In this document: positions 41,219 to 51,193 of the stretch, piece after piece
How the letters are laid out: each line of letters starts with the position of its first letter
How positions within the stretch are numbered: the stretch's first letter is position 1
Assembly: GCA_905221605.1 (NCBI GenBank)
Contig: CAJNDS010002713.1
Coordinates: 93,441 to 157,440, forward strand
Direction of reading: 5' to 3'
Origin: Symbiodinium natans
Lineage: Eukaryota > Sar > Dinophyceae > Suessiales > Symbiodiniaceae
Length of the DNA: 64,000 nt
Position numbers and translations under genes: made by a program
The notes under the pieces: generated by a model
Databases searched by the model: none
Told to the model about the DNA's origin: nothing
What the model saw: the letters and a program-made list of their open reading frames with translations, nothing else

Positions 41219-41525
41219 ATGCCGCGCAAAGCCTTCCGTGATGGCGCGGACGCCCTGGAGGCCAAGAAAAGGGTCCCGCCCCCCCCCCCCCCCTCAACCA
41301 GGCGGTGTATTGTGGGGAATGTATATTTGTATTCGCAAACAGGGGTAACCAGGGCAGCTGTAATGAGCAATTTGCCTGTGCTCCCGGACAGGGCCTGCTT
41401 CCGTGCGACTCCGTGCCCCAACCCACGCCGCGGCGCCCGCGCCGCGCCTTTCGCTCGCTGGAGGGCGAGGATGAGGATTCTATGGCTCTGTATGATGAGC
41501 TCTCTGAACCTTCAGCCCCTACACC
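41219..41525 (+). CDS. Candidate first exons of an unidentified gene
   Basis: An ATG at 41,219 opens MPRKAFRDGADALEAKKR, ending near AAAAG|GGTCCC. A second island, 41,395-41,520, reads LLPCDSVPQPTPRRPRRAFR then SLEGEDEDSMALYDELSE. Both are hydrophilic and charged with GC-rich codons, consistent with neighbouring exons separated by a short C-run-containing intron. The family is not recognised. Exons at 42,424-42,513, 43,425-43,475 and 44,471-44,564 may follow in the same gene. Confidence 0.4.
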
Positions 41526-41701
41526 CTAAATCTTAGGAATGTAAGGTTTGCTTAGAAGAAGAGGATCGCGCGGGTGTGCGGGTGTGCGGGTGCATGCTTG
41601 TGCGTGTGTGCGTGTGTCTGAGGTTGGCATGGCTGGGGCCCTACATGACCTTCCAACGACTGTTTTGGCATTTCAAACACCCATACATCTATCTACCTTA
41701 A

Positions 41702-41795
41702 TGGATCCGAAGCGTGGGCCCTTAATTTGGGTCCCCTGTTCTATAACCCTCATATACACTCTACATGATCAGGGCCCAGACTTCGGATCCCTTTA
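41702..41795. mobile_element. Short hairpin element (family F, single copy here)
   Basis: GGATCCGAAGCGTGGGCCCT and AGGGCCCAGACTTCGGATCC are inverted arms around ATAACCCTCATATACAC. It resembles the other MITE-like hairpins in size, but only one copy was seen. Confidence 0.6.
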
Positions 41796-41861
41796 GACAA
41801 GGGTAAGGGACCGCACTGAGGGCCCATCACCTCCACCCTTAGATACCTCTCGATCTAAAGA

Positions 41862-41972
41862 TGCCCCTAAGCCCCTAAGCCCCTAAGCCTCTAAGCCCCT
41901 AAACCCCTAAGCCCCTGAACCCCTGAACCCCTAAACCCCTAAACCCCTTAACCCCTGAACCCCTAAACCCTT
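41862..41972 (+). repeat. CCCCTAAG/CCCCTAAA octamer array
   Basis: About 13 units, mostly 8 bp with a four-C block, including AAG, AAA and GAA variants in short runs. Confidence 0.9.
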
Positions 41973-42423
41973 TCGGACATTGATGCACCCCAACAATGGA
42001 GAAGCCACACGCACATACCTGCATACAAAACTACACACATACCTACATACATACCTATACATACACACTTACATGCATACCTCCATTTTTGATATCTGCG
42101 CGTGGACCAACTCAGCCAACAGTCAGTCTATATCAGCATAACAAAGAGTTCTCACTTCCGTTTTCTCTTCGTACCCTAAACCCTAACCCAAAACCTGTAA
42201 CCCCAAAACCTGAACATATGCGAGTGCTACCAGGGTGGCACCAACCTGGCCCAGAATCCTAGGGGTTTAGTGGTTTACAGTAGGGTTTAGGGTTTGCAGT
42301 TACCAACCTGGCATGGGTTTAGGGGGTTCAGGGTTTCGGACCTGGTTGAGGGTTTTTGGGATCTAGGGTTTTAGGGTTTAGGGATTTAGGGGCTGCAAGT
42401 TTGCAAACCCAAGTGATGTCAGC

Positions 42424-42513
42424 CATTCGAAGGAGGGCCTGCTGGTTTTGATCACCGCCGTTCCGGCGGGTGCCAGGGGCCGAGCGACTTTTGAGATTTC
42501 GAGGGCTCAAAAG
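42424..42513 (+). CDS. Exon candidate, unidentified
   Basis: Frame KEGLLVLITAVPAGARGRATF then EISRAQK has a normal alternation of hydrophobic and charged residues. An AG|GAG acceptor lies at its start, with TTTAGGG before and T/G-rich repeats after. Product unknown. Confidence 0.42.
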
Positions 42514-42955
42514 CCCCAAAAGCCTTTTCGTGAGCCCAGCAGGGTTTACGCTTGAGCGGATCTAGGGTTTAGTAAGCCCTAGACCCACCTCCCAGCCGGA
42601 AGACCCCCTTCTGGGATCTGAGCTGGCGAACATAGGGTTTCGGGTTGAGGGGGCTTGGGGAGGTTTAGGCGTGGGCTTTAGGGGGGATTAAGGGTGTTTA
42701 AGGAGGTTTGGGAGTTTTACATGGGTTTGCAGGGTTTAGGGCGCTTATGACGGTTCGCTTAAAAAAAATGCCCAAGCTACACACTTAGGGTTGCGCCTAC
42801 TTGCTAAGTAGACTTCGAGCCTTTGCGATCAGAACTCCTGTACACCCCTCAACGCCCCTTGCGACATTGAAGGAAACCTGTTCGCGATTCTTTTCTTGAG
42901 GGCAAGGTGTTGCATGGGCTATAAATCCGCAACAGGCCTGCCAGGGTTTTGAGGC

Positions 42956-43099
42956 TACTTGGAGGTTCATGGCACTTGTTAGCCAATTAAAACTGTACTT
43001 AGAACTGTACTTATAACCACATTAGGGCACTTAAGGGGCTTAGAAGTGGGTTCTAAGTACAGTTATCATTGGTTGATAAGTACAATCAACCTCCAAGTA
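42956..43099. mobile_element. Family B palindrome, copy 3
   Basis: TACTTGGAGGTTCATGGCAC at left; TTGATAAGTACAATCAACCT, then CCAAGTA, at right. The inner AACTGTACTTA is duplicated in the left arm, so this copy is 20 bp longer. It ends CCAAGTAG|G, an acceptor-like junction. Confidence 0.85.
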
Positions 43100-43110
43100 G
43101 GGTAAAGACA

Positions 43111-43303
43111 GCCTGGGATGGCAGCTGTGCACACCAGACATGGCTATGCAAATGATGAGTCGGTGGTCGGCTTTGCTGTGAACACCGTCGAAACTCGTCA
43201 ATGTGTTCATGTCAAGACGTGGCCTGCTCCGACGGCCTCTCTAAAGCCCGCGCAATCCAGGAACTCTTACAAAACCCTCGCGACCCCGACATCTCCCAAA
43301 TAA
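43111..43303 (+). CDS. Exon candidate downstream of a family B element
   Basis: Open frame GYANDESVVGFAVNTVETRQ then CVHVKTWPAPTASLK. It has reasonable composition but no confirmed donor, and it runs to a stop in the CCCAAATAA word at 43,296. It could be a terminal exon or chance. Confidence 0.28.
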
Positions 43304-43405
43304 CCCTAACAGCCTAAACCCCAAACCCTAAACCCTAAACCCTAAACCTTAAACCCTAAACCCTAAACCCTAAATCCTAAACCCAAATAACCCTAACAGC
43401 CTAAA
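43296..43405 (+). repeat. Telomeric array between direct repeats
   Basis: CCCAAATAACCCTAACAGCC plus TAAA occurs at 43,296-43,319 and again at 43,382-43,405. The 62 bp between are CCCTAAA units. Confidence 0.88.
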
Positions 43406-43424
43406 GGCCCCTGAAAACTCCTCA

Positions 43425-43478
43425 AGCCCAGGCGTCGGCGCTGCTCAACGTCGCGTTGGCCGCGAGCCTCGGAGGCCA
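43425..43478 (+). CDS. Short exon candidate, helical
   Basis: Frame QASALLNVALAASLGGH after CAAGCCCAG, Ala/Leu-rich and reminiscent of a TPR helix but too short to classify. A partial family C-like arm (CAATTAAGG...GGGGTACTGGGCCC) follows at about 43,530-43,580. Confidence 0.32.
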
Positions 43479-43814
43479 CTTTTTATCCGCCCAATGGAGG
43501 AATTATGCCTTGGAATCATCTTCGGGATGCCTTTCTCAATTAAGGCCCTATGCCTTAAGGAAGGGGTACTGGGCCCTTTTCAACATCGACGAAGCGCCAG
43601 TTCGTTTAAAGAGCCACAGAAGAGGGTAGATATCTACCCAACAACCCTTTTACCTAAGCCCTAAACCCTAAACCCTAAACCCTAAACCCCAAACCCTAAA
43701 CCCTAAACGGCCAGGTCTCTTGGGACCGCTCTCCTTGTGGCACCTACCTGCCGAAGCCCCAGGGGATACGTCCCAAGGGCCAAGAACGGGCTAGATTGGC
43801 AACATAAGCGAGAG

Positions 43815-43840
43815 TAATACTACTGCTGCTGCTGCTACTG

Positions 43841-43873
<33 letters not shown>

Positions 43874-44015
43874 ATAATAATAATAATAGTAGTATTAATA
43901 GTGATCATATTAATAATTCAATAGTCAGAATAGTAAGAATAATAGTAACAACAATAATTGTCATAATAAATAAAGTAATAATCGTAATAATGAAACAATA
44001 GTCATAGTAGTAACA
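43815..44015 (+). repeat. (CTG)/(CTA)n then (ATA)n trinucleotide tract
   Basis: CTGCTGCTG passes into CTACTACTA, then ATAATAATA, then a decayed AT-rich tail with TAATAGT words. Confidence 0.93.
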
Positions 44016-44367
44016 ATACTGACGCCGTTGACTGATTTGTACCACAAGACTCAGAATGGAGGGTGCGACAGGGAAAGTCCGCAAGGCTCGACTAGGGTGT
44101 GCTCAAGAGTCTAAAGGTGTGAAGCTTCAGGGTTTAGGGTCTAGGGTTTAGGGTTTAGGGTTTAGGGTTTAGGGTTTAGGGTTTAGGGCAAAGAAGCCTA
44201 AGCCTTGGTGAGTGACTGTTCGATTGGTGCAGATTTGGTAGTGCAGAATGTGCTGATAGCGGCTCGGTTCTCTTGGATGTTCGTCCACACAAGGAGTCCA
44301 TACCTTAAGTTCAGCCCATTGGCCTATAACACCTAACCTCCGCCGCCCCCAAAACCCCCCATAAACA

Positions 44368-44455
44368 GTAAACCCTAAACCCTAAACCCTAAACCCTAAA
44401 CCCTAAACCCCTAACCCCTAAACCCCAAACCCTGAACCCCTAAACCCGAAACCCT
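44368..44455 (+). repeat. CCCTAAA array before exon 44,471
   Basis: Heptamers then CCCCTAA and CCCGAAA variants, ending in a C-run 8 bp before the CGGCAG acceptor. Confidence 0.9.
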
Positions 44456-44470
44456 CCCCCCCCACGGCAG

Positions 44471-44564
44471 TACCGTTGAGGTCGACTTCGTGGCCGAGTC
44501 CCTGTACCTCCTGGCGGCGACGGGCGTGGCTGCCTTCATCGACGCCCAAGCGCTGCCGCGCGGC
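44471..44564 (+). CDS. Exon, unidentified
   Basis: Bounded by CGGCAG| and CCGCGCG|GCGGC (GC donor). The frame reads TVEVDFVAESLYLLAATGVA then AFIDAQALPRG. Strongly coding-like, GC-rich, flanked by CCCTAAA upstream and a long TTTAGGG array downstream. The protein family is not recognised. Confidence 0.48.
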
Positions 44565-44586
44565 GGCTTTGGGAATTGCGGGGCGT

Positions 44587-44756
44587 TGAGGGTTTAGGGT
44601 TTAGGGTTTCCCTTTGCTATTTTGGGGTAGGGGTTTAGGGTTTAGGGTTTAGGGTTTAGGGTTTAGGGTTTAGGGTTTAGGGTTTAGGGTTTAGGGTTTA
44701 GGGTTTCGGGTTTCGGGTTTAGGGTTTAGGGTTTAGGGTTTAGGGTTTAGGGTTTC
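44587..44756 (+). repeat. TTTAGGG arrays split by a duplicated TTTCCCTT word
   Basis: Short run 44,587-44,606, spacer with TTTCCCTTTGCTATTTTGGG, main run 44,632-44,752, then TTTCCCTTACCATTTGC. The flanking words look like copies of one another. Confidence 0.88.
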
Positions 44757-45510
44757 CCTTACCATTTGCTTACGAAGCCCAAAAAGCAGAAGATAGTTAA
44801 TCCCCATGTTATGCCCTTATCAGGAAGAAGACTTCTTTGTTTTTGGGAGGTTCTTAAGCAACTAGTAGTTTAGGGGAGCCAGGGAGTGGGGGGACTTTTG
44901 GGGATTTTGAGGGCTTCGGCGTTTGGAGCTTTTTTGGCATGTTTTTTTTGGGGGGGCGGGGGCTGGCGCAATTTAAGCTGCCACCACACAGATGTTGTGG
45001 TTTCATTTGTGATGTTCGAGAGCTATGTTCCTGAACAGCAACAAGTCAACTTCCCTCACAGGCCCGAAAGGTTGTTCTCAGTTAGGGTCGCTGTATAAGA
45101 GAAATGCCAGCAAGCCGCGACAGAGACCCTTTTGAGTTTTAAGACGCAGCACCCACAACGGTGAAGAGAGATTCATGCAGTTGATGAACCAGGAGTGCGA
45201 AGAGACCCCCCCAAGAGGGTGCGGTGTGCGTGAGTTAGAACGGTCCCCCCAAACCCTACATAAACCCCGAACCCTAAACCTTAAACCTTAATCTTCGGAC
45301 TTAAACCTTGTACCTCAAGCCCTAAACCTTAAACCATTAAACTTAAACCCCTAAACCCTCAAAAACCCCAAAACCCTAACCCTAAACCCTAAACCCTAAA
45401 ACCCTAAATCCTAAACCCTAAACCCTAAAACCCTAAACCCTACATTCCTCATGGTCATTGGTGCCGAGGCTTGGCATGTTCTTGGACTCCCGCGTGAGGC
45501 GTTTGGGGGC
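44757..45510. other. Unique and degenerate repeat sequence
   Basis: A + open stretch at 44,985-45,098 (HHTDVVVSFVMFESYVPEQQ) ends in a stop; it may be a last exon but has no clear acceptor. 45,250-45,450 is a decayed CCTTAAA/CCCTAAA tract. Confidence 0.35.
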
Positions 45511-45511
45511 A

Positions 45512-45633
45512 TAAACCCTAAACCCTAAACCCTAAACCCTAAACCCTAAACCCTAAACCCTAAACCCTAAACCCTAAACCCTAAACCCTAAACCCTAAAC
45601 CCTAAACCCTAAACCCCAGTAGAACATCCCAAG
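45512..45633 (+). repeat. Perfect CCCTAAA array ending at a family A fragment
   Basis: About 15 perfect heptamers to 45,617, then AGTAGAACATCCCAAG (to 45,633), the right terminus of a family A element. Confidence 0.88.
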
Positions 45634-45904
45634 TTCCGACCCTTGGATATCCCGAAGCCTCTAGAAGCGCTGCAGTCGAAGCGATGTCTTTGAGAAGAAG
45701 GCCTAGGGCCTATACGTGGCCCCTCAACCTCTTGAGAAGCATGCCCAGGCCCTGTGAACATCGTTAAACCCCCGAAACCCGAAACCCGAAACCCCAAACC
45801 CCAAACCCTAAACCCCAAACCCTAAACCCTAAACCCCAAACCCTAAACCCTAAACCCTAAACCCCAAACCAAGCCCTAAACCCTAAACTCCCGCCTCTCC
45901 AATC

Positions 45905-45998
45905 GCTTGAAGCCCCTGGCAGGCTCCTCAACTGTTCCGCAGCCATGGGCACCATCCTCTCCGTGCTGAAGCTGAGCCTGGTCAAGGAGGCTCCATGA
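45905..45998 (+). CDS. Possible terminal exon
   Basis: The frame after CTTGAAG ends LLNCSAAMGTILSVLKLSLV then KEAP and TGA. It lies between CCCTAAA upstream and TTTAGGG downstream. Weak evidence; no phase partner identified. Confidence 0.3.
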
Positions 45999-46032
45999 GC
46001 TAAGAGGGGTTTAGGGTTTAGGGTTTAGGGTT

Positions 46033-46131
46033 ATAGACCCAATCATAGCTGTACTTACAAGACCCCTCAGTCCTCTAAGTAGGTTATAAGTAGACTGATA
46101 ACTGGCATTATATGTACCCATGAACCTCCAT
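46033..46131. mobile_element. Family B palindrome with left end lost to TTTAGGG
   Basis: The right arm ATGTACCCATGAACCTCCA and core CCTCTAAGTAGGTTATAAG are present. The expected left terminus is missing and the element begins directly after a TTTAGGG run (46,007-46,032). Confidence 0.75.
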
Positions 46132-46685
46132 GTGGCATACGACGCTCTCGACAAACGAGAGAGGCCTGGCCCAAACGATCACAGCATCAAAGTCTTTCAT
46201 TGTTCTTGCACACTTTTCTTGCACTTGTCTTGCACTTGCAGAAAGCACTTGCGCTGCAAGCCCTCTACAAGTATCATACAAACAACTAAACGAAATAGGC
46301 CCCTAAACCCAAAACCCCTCTAAATCCTGAATCCTAAACCCTAAACCCTAAACCCTAAACCCTAAACCCTAAACCCTGAACCCTATACCTTAGGCTCCTG
46401 AGCCGCTAAGGCCTGAGCGTCTCAGCCTGCTTGACAGTTCGTGGGTGGTTATTGGTAGGGTTTTCAAGTACCTGCGGCAAGGTTTAGCTGAGGTTACCTC
46501 ACTTAACCCTAATAAGCCCTAAACCTCAAGCCCGAGACCGCAAAACCCCTAACCCCTAAACCCTAAACCCCTGAATCCTGACCTTAAGAACTATGAGGGT
46601 TTAGGGTTTAGGGTTTAGGGTTGAGGGTATAGGGTTTACCCCCCCCTGAACCCTTCAAGTCAGCCCCCGGCACCTTCCCTTCCAG

Positions 46686-46745
46686 GTGCCGGTGTCCGAG
46701 AGCCTCTGGCCTTCGCTGACGCTCGCCTCGTTCTCGGGCCCGCAA
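46686..46745 (+). CDS. Exon, unidentified
   Basis: Exactly 20 codons between TTCCAG| and CCGCAA|GTGAGG, reading VPVSESLWPSLTLASFSGPQ. Good splice signals on both sides. Confidence 0.5.
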
Positions 46746-47424
46746 GTGAGGGGGCTCTTCGGGCTTCCACTAAGGTGGGCCCCCTTGGGATATTTTTTTT
46801 ACTTTGCCCCCCTTTTTGGGATATATTTTTTTCTTTGCACCCCTTTTTTTGGGGGGTTTAAGAGGGCTCTATTCAGGAATACCTTTTTTTTTAGGCGGTT
46901 TTAAGTTTTGAGGGCCATCCTGGTTCATAGAGGTCTTTGACGGCATTTTAAGGGTTCCGTGGCTTTCTTCGTTTTTTTTAATATAAAAGGGTCATGATTT
47001 TTTCGGAGTCGAACTCAGGGGTTAAGAGGCGGAGGGCCCACAGAGATCTCTTGGGCTGACCCGCAAGTTTGAGCCACCCCCCCCCCCCCCCCCCCCCCCC
47101 CCCAAAAAAAAATCACCAAACCCTAAACCCCAAACCCCAAACCCAAAACCCCAAATCCTAAACCCCAAACCCCAAACCCCAAACCCCGAACCCCGAACCC
47201 CAAACCCCGAACCCCCAACCCCACATCGGCGTTGCGTAGGGTTCGGGATCTTGATTCGAGCTTAAAGTTTCAGGGACCTCAGTGAGCATTGGCTGTGTTT
47301 CAACCCGAAACCCGAAACTCCCCAAGAAAGGCACCCGAAACCTTCAACCTAAACCCGAAACATCTGAAACCCTAAACCCTAAACCCTAAACCCCAAACCC
47401 TAAACCCTAAACCCTAAACCCGAG
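46746..47424. other. T/G-rich and C-rich intronic sequence
   Basis: GGGATATTTTTTT-type repeats at 46,785-46,905, poly-C (47,076-47,103), CCCCAAA/CCCCGAA array (47,118-47,222) and CCCTAAA (47,365-47,420). Confidence 0.65.
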
Positions 47425-47486
47425 GCACCTGGCTTCCGGGGAGCTGCAGCTGAACCCTTTGATCAGGCAGCAGCTCCCCCGTCTTG
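47425..47486 (+). CDS. Exon candidate, unidentified
   Basis: After CCCGAG| the frame reads HLASGELQLNPLIRQQLPRL. A CCCTAAA array ends just upstream. It may follow the exon at 46,686-46,745 in one gene. Confidence 0.4.
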
Positions 47487-48006
47487 GGGGGGTCTTCTCT
47501 TTGGCCCCCAAAAAAACACCTCCCCGGTTTAGGGTCAAAAAGGGGTTAGGGTTTAGGGTTTAGCGTTTAGGGTCTAGGGTTTCAGGGTTTCAGGGATTAG
47601 GGTTTCAGGGTTTTGGGTTTTAGGGTTTTGGGTTCCAGGGTTTGGGGGAGCTGTTAGAAGGCGGCGGTCATCGCCCTTCCCTTACTTGCAACCCTCCTTG
47701 CAACCACCGAACTACTATAGTGGCCTAAGTAACTTTGGGGGTTGTTATCGTATAGTGATAAAGGGACCATAGGGAGTATTGTTAGTAATTATTCCGACCC
47801 ACGAGGGGTTGACGTTGCAATTGCAAAGGCATGACCTTGCCTAGCTTTCCGTAATGGGTCCGAAATTCCTGCGCTTCGGCACGTTGGGCGCAAAAAGAGG
47901 GGCCCCTCGGGGTTACCCCTCCCTAAACACCATGTGGGGCAGGCGTTTTGGGGCTTTTGGGCTTTTGGGGTTTTTGGGGGGTTTTGGGGTTTGAGGTTCT
48001 GGTGGT

Positions 48007-48162
48007 TACTTGGAGGTTCCTGGTACTTACTAACCAATTATAACTGTACTTCTAACCCTACTTATGATACCCCTAAAAGGGCCTTCTAGGGGTTATCCCA
48101 TGTATAAGTAGGGTTATAAGCCCAGTTATAAGTGGTTATTAAGTCCCATGAACCTTCAAGTA
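48007..48162. mobile_element. Family B palindrome, copy 5 (longest)
   Basis: TACTTGGAGGTTCCTGGTAC and CCCATGAACCTTCAAGTA are the ends. The centre ACCCCTAAAAGGGCCTTCTA and GGGGTTAT extends the hairpin to about 155 bp. Confidence 0.88.
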
Positions 48163-48418
48163 GGGGTGAGGGGTTTAACCCTAAACCCTACGCCCTAAGC
48201 CCTAAACCCTAAACCCTAAACCCTGAACCTTAAACATGAATGACTCCGGCAAGCCCTGTAAGCTCGGCCATTCCTGTGGCTTGTTCTGGCGGTTCCCTTC
48301 AGATCCCTTGACCAGTCCCTGATCCCTTATATTCGGGGGCCTTATAAAAATTTCGACCCTGCCCTAAGCCGCAAACCTTGCTTCCAACATCACTACAACC
48401 AAACCCCCCTTGTTTTTC

Positions 48419-48505
48419 GTTGGGAATGAGGGAACTTGGGCCCTACATACTGCCTTAAAGGGTACAAATGGAGCCTTAATTCCCTCATTCCCTGCTAAGA
48501 ACCAG
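48419..48505. mobile_element. Hairpin element (family G, single copy)
   Basis: TTGGGAATGAGGGAACTTGG and TTAATTCCCTCATTCCCT are imperfect inverted arms 45 bp apart. Confidence 0.5.
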
Positions 48506-48601
48506 CCAACCCTTCCTAGAATAGACTCGAGACCACGTATGCCATGGAGCTTAATTTTCTGAGCTTTCTAAACCCTGAACCCCTTCGGCCCACTCAACAA
48601 T

Positions 48602-48900
48602 ACCCTAAACCCTAAACCCTAAACCCCCTAAATCCCCTAAACCCCCTAAACCCCCTAAACCCCCTAAACCCCCTAAACCCCCTAAACCCCCTAAACCCCC
48701 TAAACCCCCTAAACCCCCTAGACCCCCTAAACCCCCTAAACCCCCTAAACCCCCTAAACCCCCTACACCCCCTACACCCCCTAAACCCCCTAAACCCCCT
48801 AAACCCCCTAAACCCCCTAAACCCCCTAAACCCCCTAAACCCCCTAAACCCCCTAAACCCCCTAAACCCCCTAAACCCCCTAAACCCCCTAAACCCCCTA
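48602..48900 (+). repeat. Homogenised 9-bp CCCCCTAAA array
   Basis: Starts as CCCTAAA and switches to about 30 copies of the 9-bp variant. Only a few units differ (CCCCCTACA twice, CCCCCTAGA once). It runs into the second gap. Confidence 0.96.
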
Positions 48901-49000
48901 NNNNNNNNNNNNNNNNNNNNNNNNNNNNNNNNNNNNNNNNNNNNNNNNNNNNNNNNNNNNNNNNNNNNNNNNNNNNNNNNNNNNNNNNNNNNNNNNNNNN
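48901..49000. other. Assembly gap (100 N)
   Basis: Exactly 100 N between the 9-bp array and a CACACCCA array; true size unknown. Confidence 0.99.
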
Positions 49001-49700
49001 CACACCCACACACCCACACACCCACACACCCACACACCCACACACCCACACACCCACACACCCACACACCCACACACCCACACACCCACACACCCACACA
49101 CCCACACACCCACACACCCACACACCCACACACCCCCACACCCCCACACCCACACCCACACCCACACCCACACCCACACCCACACCCACACCCACACCCA
49201 CACCCACACCCACACCCACACCCACACCCACAGACACACGCACACGCACACGCGCACGCACAGACACACGCACACGCACAGACACAGACACACGCACAGA
49301 CACAGACACACGCACAGACACAGACACACGCACACACAGACACACGCACACACAGACACACACACACACACACAGACACAGACACAGACACAGACACACA
49401 GAGACACATACACAGACACAGACACAGACACAGACACAGACACAGACACAGACACAGACACAGACACAGACACAGACACACACACACACACACACACACA
49501 CAGAGACAGACAGACAGAGACACAGACACAGACACAGACACAGACACAGACACAGACACAGACACAGACACAGACACACACACACACACACACAGAGACA
49601 GAGACACAGACACAGACACAGAGACAGACACAGACACAAACACAAACACAGACACAAACACAAACACAAGCACAAACACAAACACAAACACAAACACGGA
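49001..49700 (+). repeat. Nested CA-based satellites
   Basis: Successive blocks of CACACCCA, CACCCA, CACACGCACA, CACAGA and CACAAA repeats, each internally uniform. Frames of 270-425 codons on the minus strand come purely from this. Confidence 0.96.
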
Positions 49701-51190
49701 CAGACAAGAGCAAAGAAGATAAGGGGTCTTGAGCCTTCAGGGTTCGGCGACTTCAGTGGATGCCAGCAGCTCCTCAGTTCCCCGAGTTCTTCGGAGGGGG
49801 GGTGGCAGAGAGCACTAACCCCTCCCTTTCTGCTCGTAGCATGCAGGCCGAAGCAGGGCGAAAATGGTGCTGCTACCCGCAAGCCCTAAGGCCCCAAGGC
49901 TAGGGTTTAGGGATGTTTAGGGCTTAGGATTTAGGGTGGACCTTTCCTAGAATAGCCATTGGGCACCAGAGTTAAACAGTTTAGCGGTCGTGAAAGTGGG
50001 CACTCCTTTAGATATGCAGGGTTTGCCTTCACATTCTGCCTCGTTAACCCTTAAAGCCCTTTAAACTCAAACCCTATAACACCCTTTAAACCCTATAAAC
50101 CCTTTAATCTCTATGACCCCCGCTATTCTGTAAAGCCTTAAAACCCTAGAAACCCGGGCCTTTGAACCCTGTAAACCATGTAAATCCGTAAGACATTTAA
50201 ACCCTGTAAACCCTTTCTAACCCTTTAAACTCAATGCCCTTTCAAACCCTTAAAGCCCTATAAACCCGGCAAATCCGTCCGTAGAACCTTTAAACCCTGT
50301 AATTATCAACCCTTTAAACCCCGTAAATCCGCAGAACCTTTAAACACTGCAAACCCTAACTCCTCTTTCGGATGCAGATGGGGTCCGATGACTGAGGCGA
50401 GCACCCACGGAAGCGATCTGGCCGTGGAGGCCGGGGGAGTTTCTTTAGGGTTCAGGGTCCAGGCGGTTTGCTTGGGGTTTCGGGTGAAGGGTTCAGGTGG
50501 ATTAGAGAAGTGCAATCGAGCTCAACGGCGGAGTTCAGATCATTTATGGACTCTTCCGTCATTGAGGGGCTGCTGGGTTGAAGGAGAGCCAAGGGTGCAC
50601 CCTAAGCCCCAAAGAGGCCCTGAGACAAGCCTTTGTAAACCCGAAGAATCCGAAGAGGGGGGGTCCGAATTACTTACTACTAACGTTCACTTCTGCTCCC
50701 TTTACATTTATACTCTATCGTGGGCCCCAAAACCTTGTTCTAATGATCAAGGCTCCTACAGTACATGCCCAATCTGAAGCCCCATGCCCCACTGGCTCTA
50801 GTGTTTGGAGTCACGGCTCAGTTTGTGGCTGTGTGGATTTTTTGGGGTGAGGTGAGCCATCAGTCGGATTCAGATGCACTAGGGCTTAGGGAACTCCAAA
50901 CCCCTAAACCCTACACCCTGTGGGTTTAGGGTTTAGGGGCCTATTTGGGTGGAAGGGGCTGCTGAAACCCTACCAACAGGCTCGAAGTGCCCAGCGCAAA
51001 CTGCGTTCTTCTACTTCTTTGCAGCGAAGAAGAAGCTGTAGCAGAGCCTAAGCAAGCTACTGTGTCGGGTTTAAGGGTTTGAGGTTTAGGGATTAGGGTT
51101 TTGGTTTTGAGGTTTAGGGTTTAAGGTTCAGTGAGTTTGGGCTGCAAGGTTTGCTACGAAGAAGGAGTGGAATTTCCCCGTAAACATTGG
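49701..51190. other. Repeat-derived spacer with weak exon islands
   Basis: 49,790-49,890 has an AG-preceded GC island (MQAEAGRKWCCYPQA). 50,040-50,350 is a decayed AACCCTATAA/AACCCTGTAA tract. 50,385-50,440 reads MTEASTHGSDLAVEAGG, and 51,020-51,065 reads SEEEAVAEPKQATVS after TTTGCAG. Individually weak; they may be early exons of the ankyrin locus at 51.2 kb. Confidence 0.35.
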
Positions 51191-51193
51191 CAG

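Larger units (their letters stand above)
47487..48600. other. Spacer with two hairpin elements
   Basis: TTTAGGG/TTTCAGGG run (47,545-47,645), unique sequence, a family B element (48,007-48,162), a short CCCTAAA run, a GC island 48,236-48,300 (MNDSGKPCKLGHSCGLFWRF) of doubtful coding status, and a hairpin at 48,419-48,505. Confidence 0.5.

Noticed and set aside
48605-49882. 270-425-codon minus-strand ORFs
   Set aside because: Produced by the 9-bp array, the gap and CA-rich satellites; no non-repetitive protein sequence.
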